Source of the DNA: Copromyces sp. CBS 386.78
Taxonomy: Eukaryota; Ascomycota; Sordariomycetes; Sordariales; Sordariaceae
Reading direction: 5' to 3'
Assembly: GCA_030685235.1 (NCBI GenBank)
Contig: MU839251.1
Span: forward strand, 1-64,000
Length of the DNA stretch: 64,000 nucleotides
Below are positions 43,971-55,309 of this stretch, in pieces. Positions within the stretch are counted from its first letter, which is position 1, and each line of letters begins with the position of its first letter. The translations under genes and the position numbers were made by a program. The notes under the pieces were generated by a model. It ran no database searches. It had not been told where the DNA came from and saw only the letters and a program-made list of their open reading frames with translations.

Positions 43971-45832
43971 AGAGTTTAATCAACAACTTTGTAGAGCAGG
44001 AACAGTTAGCTGATTTAGGCACTTTTTACCCCCAGTTGTTGCAGTAGAGTGGAGATAATTCCTTGGCCTTACCTCCTCTAGTGCTAACTTCGTGCTTTAT
44101 ACTGCTTGTAAGGGTTCTACGAGGTATACACATAGGTAGGCCTTAATAAAAGTTGTAATATTCGACGAAGGAGAAGGAGAGAGGCGAGTGCCAGAGGTAC
44201 GGCCTCGAAAAGAACAGCTAAATATAGATGTAGCACCGAAGGTGCCAGAAATGCCAAGACTGGGCCGAGGCGAGCCGAGCGAGCCGAGACAAGCCGCCGA
44301 GTGGTCTGGAGAACCGGCAGGCATAGGCCTGGCACATGGAAGCCAGGCATTACCTCTGGGCGCCAGACCCATGACACTGCTCAGTTCTCGCTAGTTCGAT
44401 TCTTACTAGTACAACCGCTAGAAATTGGCAGAAAACTATAATACTATACCCTATATAGAAGGCAAAGTTTGTTTCGACAGATTGTGCGAGTGTGACCGAG
44501 CTGGTGTAGGTGAAAAGAACACAAGGTTCTGTATAGAATCCGTCAATGATTGTATGCGGCTGTAATTCCACCCATTATTCTGATATCGTCGGGACACTCC
44601 TCCTCTCCTTCGTGCCCTTCAATCAAACGGCTCTGCGATTCGGCATGAAGAACGAAGCAAAGCTTCCGGGCAAGCTTGTCGTGTGGGAATGCCCATTTGT
44701 TGAGATCTTTGCGTTTCATGGTGTCACGACTTTAACCCACGGAAATGTCAGGAAGACTCGAAAGTTCAAATGGAAAGTGGAAAACGAGGGAACTGAGGTT
44801 AGATGCAGATGGAGGCGGTGGTTGAGTTTAGGATAAGAGGAATCCTAAAGAGTAGGCTTCTAAACTAGGACATATCTACATGAAGAACTCAGTCCCTACA
44901 TGTACATGTCGGCTTTTTCTAGATTCCAAAGTTGTGGGTATATTTCCCGGAACATACACTCCCTCCGGTTTCGGCTGGCAATCTGCATGACATTGTGCAT
45001 TTTCTGGGTTTTCACGACATCGCCACGAGCACCTTCACGGTTCAGTCAAGGATTTCCAGTCGCAAAACCTGAATATCTATTTCATTCCCTCTTAGCAAGA
45101 GGCAGATGTACTGCTTGGTCATTTGATGCAAAAAGCCACGACTCATTTGTTCGCTCCTGCCTATCTAATCCATTGGGCCCGTTTATTGTGAAACTAGTTC
45201 TACGTATGGGAAAGAAGGACACAGAGAAGGAGTATCCAAGCCCAAGCCCCAGGACCGTACTTGCCACCACATGCAGTGTCGTTGCCCGCCCCAAGGGGTC
45301 GTGAAATAAACCGAACAGGGACAGTCTATTACAGTTTGTTTCGGCTACGAAAGGCCATCGCAAAACAGCTATAGGGATTACAAAACATGGGAAATGCATT
45401 GTACAGTGTCCATCCGGGAATTTTCCATACGAAAATAAGCCTAAATGTTGGATTTAAAGGCATGAAAAAGACGCTTGGGTGTGTACTGTGTAGACGTAAC
45501 ATGTTCGGTTGTTTTCACGACCCCTTCGCCACCACATATAGTGTCGTTGCCCACCGCATCGCCCAAGAACATTCCTTATCAAACAAGTGCAGCTTCCAAG
45601 CAGCACCGACACATCCATCGTACCTGCCCAACCGCGGTTTGTCTCCTTTCCCGTCATGACGTCGTCCTCCACTTCCTTCCTTCCCAAATTCCTCCTGTTT
45701 CCTTCTTATTTTGTCCTTGCCGTCCCAGACTTTGCGGTACCCCTGGACGACACTGACCACTGACCAGCGAGAGAGCCTTCCAACACATGACTGTTACCCG
45801 CAACGTCTAACATCTCCCCTGGCTGGGCTCAC
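43971..45832. other. Intergenic, probably repeat remnants
   Basis: Includes GAGCCGAGC iterations near 44270-44300 and the inverted-repeat structure at 45293-45526. Frames of up to 134 codons occur (44900-45304), but none is convincing. Confidence 0.4.
45293..45526. repeat. Possible inverted-repeat element inside a direct repeat
   Basis: AAGGGGTCGTGAAA...ACCGAACA at 45293-45317 is the inverse of 45502-45526 (23 of 25 bases). Immediately outside lie two direct copies of GCCACCACAT..AGTGTCGTTG (45263-45287 and 45528-45552). It may be a decayed miniature element or a local inversion-duplication. Confidence 0.45.
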
Positions 45833-46782
45833 TCAGTAGCCTACCCCTAGACTCGAGAATATGGATGACAAATCCTCATATCCCACAGACGTCACATAGG
45901 GCTTGGTTGCTTGCAGATGCTGGGAATTACGGGCGGTCGGCCACTTGGCTTCAGTATGGTGAGGGCACGTGGGTGGACATTTTTCTTTGCTGACATAGTT
46001 GAGGAGGTGCTTGTTGGCCAGGACGACGGCTAGACTTCCCGTTTGCATGCAAAGGCAAGCCAGAGCATTCGTCAGGCTTTCGAGCGTTTCTAGGTAGGTA
46101 GACGCTTGTTAGTCCAAACGGCATTTCCAAGACTGGATACAAAAGAGATTGATAAAGGATAGGGGGGGTAACACTTACGAGGCTCATCATCATCGTCCTT
46201 GATATGATGCTCGGAAATCATGGCAATGCATGGGATCCGATGGAGAAACAGGTACTCGTCCTGGCCGGGCACCCAGCCCACCCAGTGCTTGCACATATCT
46301 CGAGGCAACAACTTGGTGTCGATCTTGTGCACCCACACCGGTCCCTTCTGCTGCATGGCCCAGTTGAAGGCATGGGTGATATTGGAAAATGCCGAGAGAA
46401 AGCAGCTGGGGCGGTTTGGGTTATGGCGCATTTGGAGGTGTTCGGCCATACGCTGCTTCAACTCCGCCTTTGTAAAATGTCTGTGGGATGTGTCCGGAGC
46501 TACCATGTCACGGTGTGGGCGTGTGTCAAGAAGGTCTTCGCCTGGGATGGGGGCCACGGTTTGGGATCCGGTGTGTTCGACATAGAATAAATATTCCGGG
46601 AGGTTTAGTTGAGACCTGTGACTGTTGGTATGATTGTTGGGATAGCTGTTAGGATAGCCTCTGGGTTGGACGTTGGGATAGCCGTTGGGATGGCCGTTGA
46701 GACGGTTGCGGTCATGGTTCGACACGTATACCAGTTGGGGGTCCATGATTCGGACAATATTACATTGATTGAAGGGGGCCAT
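45833..46782 (-). CDS. DUF7587-like cluster paralogue 4
   Basis: Two exons, 46782-46179 and 46089-45833, with an 89-nt GTAAGT..TAG intron in phase 1; 286 residues. A second in-frame ATG at 46746 is possible. The N-terminus has a Tyr/Pro/Asn repeat region (NGYPNVQPRGYPNSYPNN). The domain follows: LPEYLFYVEHTGSQ, FLSAFSNITHAFNWAMQQKG, VHKIDTKLLP and DEYLFLHRIPCIAMI. The C-terminal exon (QTLESLTNALACLCMQTGSL...) has no resemblance to the tails of the other paralogues. The intron sits a few residues after block 3, as in the neighbours. Confidence 0.78.
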
Positions 46783-47820
46783 GATTGTCTGGTGTTGGTG
46801 TTAGAGTCTGAGATGAACAAAGCTCAAAGACAATAGCAGGGCTTGCGAACAAGTTTTGAGACGAAATGTTTCCGATGATGGCGAAAGGGTCGATTGTTAG
46901 TTTGAGGTCTGAAAAGGAAAAGAGAAAATGAGAAAAGGGCATGCCCAGCTCAGCGAAGTACTCTGTTACCGGAATATCCAGTCGGGGACACAATACAATC
47001 TGCACAGATATGGCAGCACTCCGTCCATATTCAGAGGCGGTCCGATATCCAGACTCCGGGAGTTGCGGGCATATATGCGCTCACCTGGCGAGATGCATCG
47101 TATCGTGCAGTTCCAGGTTTTTCATGGCACGATTACATGTACATCAGCTCAAAGACTCGTGATTTCCAGACACTCACCCAACGGAAACTTTCTCAATACA
47201 AGAACGGAATCACATGCCTTGTTCATCAGATGGTCAGAGTCACGACTGATTAGTCAGTCCCTAACGTGTAGTCCATGGAAGGGAGTGTCAGGTTGAACTA
47301 TACGAAGGTTGGAGGACATGATGACTTGTAGAAAAGACGAATATAGTGGTAAATATCGTGATTGATTGAAGAGAGAGAGAGAGAGACTGGAAGGAAAAGG
47401 AAAATGAAACCGACTTAGATACAGGGAAAGCCATGTGTGGAATCCACGAATGCTAGGTGAGGAAGCCAAAGACATGGTGATGGCTTCAACTGGGAGTAAA
47501 CCAGATGATAAATTTGGTGTGACGATGTGCTTTTGGCTATGAAACTTGCTCATCTGGCAGCTTCAAGCAACACCGCCACATCGCACCTGCCACTGTTCTG
47601 CATGATAACAACGCATTTGCCAGCCCCTCCAAAAGAACCTGGAAGCGGAACCCCCACGTTCTCTCATGGCCAAGCACTGAACACCAACAATCAGCCCTCC
47701 TCAGCCTCGACTCTCGAATTCGCAATATCAAGCAGCATCATGACAAACCTCCGAACGCCTCGGATCCCTACATTACATGCTCGGGTCCTTCTGCCCCCTC
47801 AGCCTCCTTGCCCTTTTCCT
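46783..47820. other. Intergenic, no supported gene
   Basis: Upstream of paralogue 4. A (GAGA)n tract lies near 47370-47390. Open frames are short and featureless. Confidence 0.45.
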
Positions 47821-49255
47821 TCAACGGTCAACCAACCACCCCGGAGATTCCCGGTTCCTCTCCTCTGCTTCCTGTTCCTTCTGCGCGGCCTGCACCTCCC
47901 TCATGGCCTTCATCTGAGCAATTCGTTCTCTTACGACTGCAAGTCTAGCAGAAATATCGGCACTAGAACTGCCGACTTCGGCAGCAGCCCCGGTTTTGCC
48001 AGTGATCGTGGCCTCGGTTGTAGCTGTGGTTCTGGTTCTTAGCGTTATGTCCGGGGCAGCCTTTGGGGCGGCGTTTGGGTCAGTGTTTGTGTGTGTCGGT
48101 GCTTGAGTCTTGTTTACGTGGGTGTTGCCTTCGGGCTTCGGCGAGCATGAGGTGTTGTTACTCGTGTGGGCATGGGCGTCATCCTCGCCTTCTTCGAGGT
48201 CCAGCACTTCCCCCTCAATCTGCCCTGTCGCGGCTAGGTCATTCACCTCTGGGCCCATGTCATGGTTGGTTTTAGCGTTGAGTCTAGCGGCATTCCGGCG
48301 CTTATATCCCTCCAGTTCACTTGGTGGCCTTACCGGCTCGTAGAGGTATAAGCCCTTGGTCTCGGACACCGTCAATCGTGTTCGTGTAGTAGCAGCACTG
48401 GGAGAATCACTGGCCGTGGACGTCGTGGAATATGGAGTTTCATGACTCGTAGAAATATGGCTGTCGACCTCTGTTTCGAGGTCCAACACCTCAATCTGTC
48501 CGGTTAGGTCGTTTACGTCCGCGTCTTGTACCGGTACAAGGGTATTATTGCCGTTGAGCTCAGCGGCCTTCTGGCGCTCTAATTCCTTCCTCGCTTCTCG
48601 CTCCCGCCTAAGCTGGGAAACTGACACATTAGGTCTGGGTCTCTGGTAGTCTACTACCACCCCATGTCCCTGAGTTGCTACGATGCGGTGGGAGATAGAG
48701 AGCGAGGTTTCGTATCGTCTTCGTGCTTGTTCGGAAGCATATATGACTTCGGACCACATAGCAGTTCGGGAACTCTGCGTTTTTGTTGTACGCGTTAACC
48801 TTGGCTGGGCCATGGCATTCATGTTTCTCGCCTCCCATTCAAGACACCAGACTCCAACAAAAACGGTAAACTGGCTCGAGTAAAGGCCCGACTTACCCAT
48901 GTTGGAAACCCGAACAAAAGGACAATCCCCGTCCCACGGGTCCCAACACCTCTCCACACAGCTCCCCGGTATCCCTCGATAGAAGAGATACTCATCCTTG
49001 TTCTCGTTGTACGAGTGGCTGATGCCGAGCGAAGCGCACATCATGAAAGCATTCAGCACCAAAGTGCCCGGCGGCAGCTTAGCCGTGTCCAGTTCGTATA
49101 CCCTGACAGGGGCCGAAAGACAGCTTCTCCGTCCCCATTCTTTTGCATGCGCTTGATCTCCAAAGGCCGAGACGAAGCAAGAGGCCCAACCCCTGGTGGC
49201 CCAGCGGAAGTGTTTCTCGGCGACGGCGTTTTTTATGAGTTGTTCTTGATCGCGG

Positions 49256-50155
49256 CATTAACGGTTGTATAGGGAAGTTTTGCACGGTTAGTAAAGAGTA
49301 ACCGTTGGTCAACGCTGTTAACCGTTGAAATATCTTAAGCGTTGAAAAACCTTAACCGTAAAGCTGGGAACAACGCTAAATTTTCGGCCCGCTGCAGGAC
49401 CCTGAGAAATGACGAAAATCTTCCATTTTAGGAAGGTACGATAAATGAGAAAAGGAAGGTGGGGGAGAAAGAAAGAGAAGGAGAGAGAAAGAGAGAGAAA
49501 AGGAGAGAAGCGGGGTTAATGAAGTGAAAAAGCTAAAGCCCCCCAACGTCTGAGTCTCCCAACTTCTTCCTCTTACAACCATCATCACCATCATTACCAT
49601 CATCACCATCATCACCATCATCACCATCATCACCATCATCACCATCATCACCATCATCACCATCATCACCATCATCACCATCATCACTACCACCATCAAC
49701 AACAACGACAACGATAATGATGGATGCAAAACGAATTCATTTACCTTCTTATTATTTCCATTGCTAATCAATTGCTCCAGAGACAGCGACAGCGACAGCG
49801 ACAACGACAGCCCTAGTGGTAGTGGTGGTGGACTTCGTACATTGGCTGGGTGCCCGGTTTTGGACTTAGGTGGGAGACGAAGGTTTGAGGGATAAGTGCA
49901 AAGAAAGGAAGGAGTAGAGTACCTAGAGTAGAGTAGAGTAGAGTAGAGTAGAAAGAAGGAAGGAGTTGACCCAGAATCCACCTAAGATGCGCTAGCTCCC
50001 GCCCTCCCGCCTGCACTAAGGGTTTTCCTGGGTCTCAACGGTTAAATATTTTCAACGGTTAACAGCTTTCAACGGTTAACCTGAGATAGGGAGCATTAAC
50101 CACACACGCGTTAGATATGGCTAACCGTTGAAAACAGGCCGGATTCCCGTTAATG
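49256..50155. mobile_element. 900-bp insertion element with CATTAACGG ends
   Basis: The outermost bases are inverted CATTAACGG/CCGTTAATG. Subterminal regions on both sides carry several copies of AACGGTT/AACCGTTGAAA in inverted arrangement. It interrupts paralogue 5 exactly; the flanks share only GG, so the target duplication is 2 bp at most. The interior contains microsatellites and no credible gene. The class is uncertain. Confidence 0.75.
49579..49687. repeat. ATC/CACCAT microsatellite
   Basis: Long run of CATCATCAC units inside the 900-bp element. Shorter GACAGC (near 49783-49806) and GTAGA (near 49918-49950) arrays lie further right in the same element. The poly-Met/Val frame over it is not a gene. 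Confidence 0.9.
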
Positions 50156-50810
50156 GGATGTTGCGGTCTGGTGCGCGAGAGCTGAACCCGCCATCCTCGG
50201 TTTCATAAGCTGCAGAACGACCGTGTCGGACGTGGAAGAGCTTGGGTGGAAGGGTCAAGGACACGACGGGTTCATCGGGGGATGCGAGGTGCCAGAAGAC
50301 TGCAGGTGTTGTCATGGTGTTTGGATTCTTCTGATTTTGATTGAGAACAGTTGGGAGGAAAGCTAATGGTGACAGATCAAGGGGAGTTGTTAGATATCAC
50401 CGTCACAGCTCCCGCCTAATGGTGTCCCGTCGAAGATTGATCGTGTCTTCATATGGTTGGTAGGTAGGTTGGTTGGCCAATGACTACCTACCTAGGCACA
50501 TATGATGCATGTGACGCAGTTTACAGGCCTCCTGCAAGTAACTCGCAGTAAGGGACGTGAACGCCATGTTGATATCTTCGCATACCTACCTCTACCTTAC
50601 TTGTAAGCCAAATTTCGATCATCAACACTCCAACTCCCGGCTTTTTGCCTTCCTTCTTCTTCAAAACCGTTCATAAATTCTCGCTAGGGTGTATTCAAAA
50701 CCCTTCCTCTATCGCTATTGAAGATCCAGCTTCTCTTTTGTGACACTTCCACACACTCTTGTACAATGAAATACTATAACCAAATCATCCAACCCTCCTT
50801 GCACTAACCC

Positions 50811-51740
50811 TCAATGTCGGACACCACCACCGATATTGGCGTAGAATTCGTCCCGTCTCTTAATCCAGTATTCATTGTAAACTTTGCAGTTAAGCTCGGT
50901 GGTAGGTTGGAGGAACGGATCCTTGTATATATATGGTCGGGGCTGTGTGCTCCGGACCCTGGTCACCTGGGTACAATTTGCGTCGGAATATTCAAAGAGT
51001 CCCGAGGCTCCAGGCACGTACCGGTATACTGGGGAATCTGTCAACAAAAGTGTTAGTTCGTTGGAGAGGAAGTGGATGGTTTGGACATGGCTTGGGTATA
51101 GTGCTGATATTGGTGTATGGAATGTAGGTAGATACCTAAAAAAACCAAACAATGTTTAGTGGTGGCTGTCTTGGGACTTACGCTTTGTGATGGGCATGGC
51201 TTGTTGGATAGCGCAAGGCGGATCAGGGACATGGACAGGGAAGCCTGGTACAGGCTCGTAGATGTGCTGATACTCCTCGACCTTTGGACGTTTTTGTAAC
51301 GGGTTCTTCACGTATGCGACAATCGCACACCCCGGGATCCAGTGCAAGAACAGGTACTCGCTGGTGTTGGGGATACGAAGTACGATGGCATCGTCCGGGA
51401 AATGTCCGGTGCTGATCACGTGTATCGAGACCGGGCCCCTCCGGTACGATGCCCAATTTTGAGCCTCCTCGAGATCCTCAAACGTCGAGAGGAAGCGGGT
51501 TGGTCCCATCGTGGGAAGATTGTAGGCGTGGATCATTGCCAATTCATTTAGTTCATCCCAACTGAAGACTCGCTGTGAAATATTCCCTGCTAGGAGATGG
51601 TCCGTCGGGGGTGGGCCGAACCAGGAACTTGAATCGGCGTGTCGGACGTGGTATAACAAAGGGGGAAGCTGGTCGGGTTCGACTTCCTCGAATGAGGTGA
51701 ACAAACGGGGAGGCTGGTCGGGTTCGATAGCGATATCCAT
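50811..51740 (-). CDS. DUF7587-like cluster paralogue 6
   Basis: Two exons, 51740-51182 and 51037-50811, with a 144-nt GTAAGT..CAG intron in phase 1; 261 residues. It starts MDIAIEPDQPP. Domain blocks: LPPLLYHVRHADSSSWF, RFLSTFEDLEEAQNWASYRRG, and SEYLFLHWIPGCAIVAY. The longer linker before the intron (about 40 residues) is unlike the neighbours. The C-terminal exon reads HSPVYRYVPGASGLFEYSDA... and ends FYANIGGGVRH. Function unknown. Confidence 0.78.
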
Positions 51741-52135
51741 GGCGGTGATGTGCTCAGCGTGCGATAGCAATGATGTGGACAAATGCTTGGTTCCTGAGTT
51801 GAGAAAAGAAGAATCATGATGGCGGGTTAGGCCAGATCTTAATACACTGTAAATGGGAATTTGGGTCGGGATGCCACCTTCCCACATGGTGACAGATTAC
51901 TGCCAAATCTTGGCCTCTTCGTTTCCAGCTTCAGGGAAACCACACATACCTAATCAGACGCAGCTATACCCAAGTAGGAAAGAACAGTCAGGGGGCATTT
52001 TGACACTCCGGGCACTGCAAATTCGATTCTCCTGGTTCCCCATCTTCATTCCTTCCCCTCAGCTCTGCCACAAGGGAAAGAACCCCAAGTCGTAGGAGGC
52101 TCAGACAATTAAAATCCGTCGCCTTGCATATAATC

Positions 52136-53407
52136 CTAAATCTCATCAGCAACCCGGACTTCGAGCTGCACCATCACCGAGAAACACAATTTGGCCTCCA
52201 GGACCTCCTTCAGGACTTCCTTATTGACCTCCCACATAATGATATTCTGCATGGCACTGCCAGGACCAGCCTTGGATGGGTCGTTTTTAGGCGTGAGGTC
52301 GATGACTTCTTGTTTTACTGAATAATCAGCCACGGCGGTTTCGCCGCTCAGTTGAGTGTCGTTGACCAGCTCCTTTACCGCGTTATTGACATTGGATGTA
52401 TCAAGGGTCGGTGTAGGATTGATGGCCTCTGTTAGTGGGTCATTAGTCTTCGGCGCATCGTCCGTCGGCCTGGAGTCGGTGACCCCTTCTTCTTGCTTTA
52501 TTGGCTCATTGTCGTTTGGTGTACCAACTATTGAGCTTGACTCAACATCATTCCTGTGCGCTGAAGCACTGCCGTTAAGTGCATCGTCGGCCGGTTCGAT
52601 ATTGACGACCTCTTGTACTGATCCAACGACGCTGGGTGTATCGAAATTCGATGTTCTGGACCCATTACTGAGGTCTAATCCGTTCATCCTACCGGTTAGG
52701 TCGTCCAGGTCATCCTGATCTCCCTCGGTCCTTGCCGGACTAGGCGGCCTAGCCCCGCCGTGATTGCGTGCGGGATGCCATTCGGAACCAACGAGAACCT
52801 CAGCTAGGCCCGTAGGATGTACTTGATGCACTTGTCAGTCTACTTCTCACTGTATTTCATCATTGCTTCGAGCCTCGGCCACCGTACGGTTGTACTTACA
52901 CGAGGATTGGAAGATGCGAGAATAGCTATGCCAAGGACAGTATCGTCTTGTGATACAGCTAGCTGGAATTTGCTGATGGAAAATCCATTCGTGCTGCATC
53001 CAAGGGTGATCTATATCCAAGGATAAACACAGCGGGGTGGACTGCAAGACTGTGGTGCGAGGTGGTAGCTTCGAGGTGTCCAACTCATAAATAACGATGG
53101 GCTCCTTGTTCAGACGTTTCATTGTTTGAGCCCAGTTTTCTGCGTGGGTTTGATCGTCGAAGGTCGAAAGGAAACAGGAATCCCATTCCCGCGTCGCCCA
53201 GATAAAATGTCTAGTGGCCTCGGTCTTCAACGCATCGAAGGTACGAATGTCAAGGTGGGGATTCCGAGCTTGGAAACCACCTTCCTTGAGATTGATCGAC
53301 TGAGATTGGTCATGCTGAACATGCCAAAGCTTCGGCGGGAGTCTCAAGTTCCTGAATGGTTCTGGATCCTCCGGAGAGGGTACGGTATGCCAGAATACAT
53401 GTGACAT
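52136..53407 (-). CDS. DUF7587-like cluster paralogue 7, acidic tail
   Basis: Two exons, 53407-52900 and 52830-52136, with a 69-nt GTAAGT..AAG intron in phase 1; 400 residues. The start MSHVFWHTV matches the start of paralogue 5; an in-frame ATG at 53455 would add 16 residues. Domain blocks: LPPKLWHVQHDQSQSI, CFLSTFDDQTHAENWA, YELDTSKLPPRTTV and HEWIFHQQIPASCI. The C-terminal exon is ~230 residues, acidic and Asp/Asn/Thr-rich, with a DDLDDLTGRMNGLDL motif reminiscent of VNDLTGQIEVLDLE in the 3' exon of paralogue 5; it ends in a short hydrophobic/charged segment. Confidence 0.8.
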
Positions 53408-54335
53408 GGTGATGTTGGAGGATGTTGAATCGATGGGAAAGGATATTGTTGACACGCCTCAATGGGTCAATATGTTGATCATTTGGTGCGATTTGGGGAA
53501 GGAGAGAGGAGACCCTCAGCTTTTATGCCAACCATGATCAGACATTCGAGTGGTGAGCAGGCCGTCGAAGGTGCGCGGCCCAAGCACCGTGGCGCCTTGT
53601 CATGGTTGGTTTCACAGCGGGTTGGCGAAGTGGTTGACAAAACCATATCTCGAAAATGCCTTGCCGCCTACCCACTGGGCCGCATTGAGGCTTCAAGCCG
53701 GCCTCGAAGAGTGGTTGGTGGCTATGCCGGCGCTAACGAGCATAAAGCTGGGGGTATGATCAGGTGTTGAACTGCGGGTGTGTTTGGCCTAGAGCCAGAA
53801 TATTTGATGCGCATTGAAACGAGCTGAACTCGAGAATGGGAAACCTGATGAATTGGCTGTCTCATCTAACGAATGAAAAAGGGTTTGCCCGGATGATTTG
53901 CTCATTAATAACCTATAAGACAACACACCACAGTAGGTGAAGCGACTCCATTGCAACAGAACCGTAGATGGAACACCACATATGTTCGACATTACGTTGA
54001 TGGCTGTGCAGCTGAGATTGCGGGGTTGACTGTGATTGGATATTTTCCGCTGCCAATGTCTGGGGATTGACATGGTGTGGAAGGATGCCTGAAAGACTGA
54101 GAGCAGCATGAAATGGATTGATACGATAACCGAGTAGAGTTGTGCTAAAGGCGACGAAAATGATGAGGTCCAGGAGGGGGAAAAGAAGAAAGCAAAAAAA
54201 GGAAAAAGGGAAAAAAAAAAGAAACAATAACAGAGGCAGTAGACAGTTGTTCAGAAACTCCAACAAGGAAAAGCCTCGGTGACCTCCGCAGATACGAGTG
54301 TTGACTTGGAACGATCAGAAGGTGATGTACACAAA
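53408..54335. other. Intergenic, no supported gene
   Basis: Upstream region of paralogue 7 and 3' flank of paralogue 8; a purine-rich A/G tract lies near 54175-54235. Confidence 0.45.
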
Positions 54336-55309
54336 TCATCCTGCCCGCCGGATGTTGAATGTATTGCTTCTCGGAGTATGGGTGGCATCGTTGATACGTA
54401 AAGCGTCATTGAAGCCCTTGACCAAGCCGTCTATACCGTCCTCGGTGTTTGCTGATTCCAAGGGCTGGTATGGAGCGGACTGGTTGTACAGGCCTCCGCT
54501 TTCATGACAGAACTGGGAAGTTGGGTATATTGATGGCAAAGTTCCCAGCACAGGAAATCCAAATGGCATATATGGACCTGCAAGATGTTGGAACTGGGAA
54601 GTTGGGTAACTTGTGGGTAAAGTTCCCATTACAGCAGATCCAAATGGCATATAAGGACCTGTTCCCAGCACAGGAAACCCGAATGGCATATGGGGACCTG
54701 AAAGGTGTTGGAATTAGCTCGGTTGCTCACATGGAAAATGAGCAAAAGGGATGTTTGTAACTCACTAGGAATATACGTGATATGCCACCTCGGCTGCCAG
54801 TAGTATTGCCCACCGATGAGTTGGTATTGATGGGCGATGCACTGGGCTGGAATCTCATGTAAAAAGATAAACTCGTTTTGGGCCCATGGATGAGGTATTG
54901 CGAGATCATGGCAAAGCTTGACGGCGTTGAAGACAACGGTTGAAGAGGGTAGCTTGGCCACGTCGAGCTCGTATATTGTAACCTGGCCGACAACCCGCCT
55001 CCCCCATCTTTCGGCATGGCGTCTGTCTCCAAAGGCGGAGATGAAACATGACTTCCAACCGCGACTTTCCTCCAAGAGATGCGTTTCCCAGTCGAAATGC
55101 CTGCTTGCCTGCAGGTCGAGGTCTTCTTCATCTCTTATACTTTGGTATCCGGCTGCAGCTGTAAAGCCGCCCATGTGGTTCATGAAGGATTGCGAGTGTC
55201 TATGTCGAACGTGCCAAAGTCGGGGTGGAAGGTCTTTGTGAGGTACCGGTAATGGTGACACGGGCCAGCAGATGGAAATGCCTAGGGGATTGTCGTCTGA
55301 AGCTCCCAT
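54336..55309 (-). CDS. DUF7587-like cluster paralogue 8, repeat tail
   Basis: Two exons, 55309-54766 and 54697-54336, with a 68-nt GTGAGT..CAG intron in phase 1; 301 residues. Domain blocks: LPPRLWHVRHRHSQSFM, CFISAFGDRRHAERWGRR, YELDVAKLPSSTVVF and NEFIFLHEIPAQCI. The second exon encodes three tandem copies of a unit containing PYMPFG(F/S).V(L/M)GT followed by YPTSQF, rich in Pro, Phe and Tyr, then a short polar end. It is the last member of the array. The domain is most similar to paralogue 7 by eye. Confidence 0.82.

Larger units (their letters stand above)
47821..50315 (-). pseudogene. DUF7587-like cluster paralogue 5, split by a 900-bp element
   Basis: The 5' part (50315-50156) begins MTTPAVFWHL and holds block 1 (LPPKLFHVRHGRSAAY). 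The frame then runs into the element at 50155-49256. It resumes at 49255 with block 2 (CFVSAFGDQAHAKEWGRR) and block 3 (DEYLFYRGIPGSCV), then a GTAAGT donor (48896) and a long 3' exon to 47821. That exon is rich in Glu, Thr and Ser, with repeated EVLDLE motifs and a C-terminal coiled-coil-like KAMREVQAAQKEQEAEER. The acceptor of the intron is uncertain. Removing the element leaves the frame continuous, so the insertion looks recent. Confidence 0.75.

Noticed and set aside
44900..45304. 134-codon plus ORF
   Set aside because: It runs into the repeat structure at 45263-45317, has no leader or homology that I can recognise, and its end depends on that repeat.
18033..49690. CRISPR arrays
   Set aside because: Repeats seen are micro/minisatellites without spacer structure, and the sequence is clearly fungal with spliceosomal introns.
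49376..49981. 201-codon minus ORF with a poly-Met/Val stretch
   Set aside because: The core is an ATC microsatellite inside the inserted element; no motif on either side.
38397..55309. Calling the paralogue family ADP-ribosyltransferases or toxins
   Set aside because: The key arginine is not conserved and there are no signal peptides; the resemblance is too weak without structure or profile searches.
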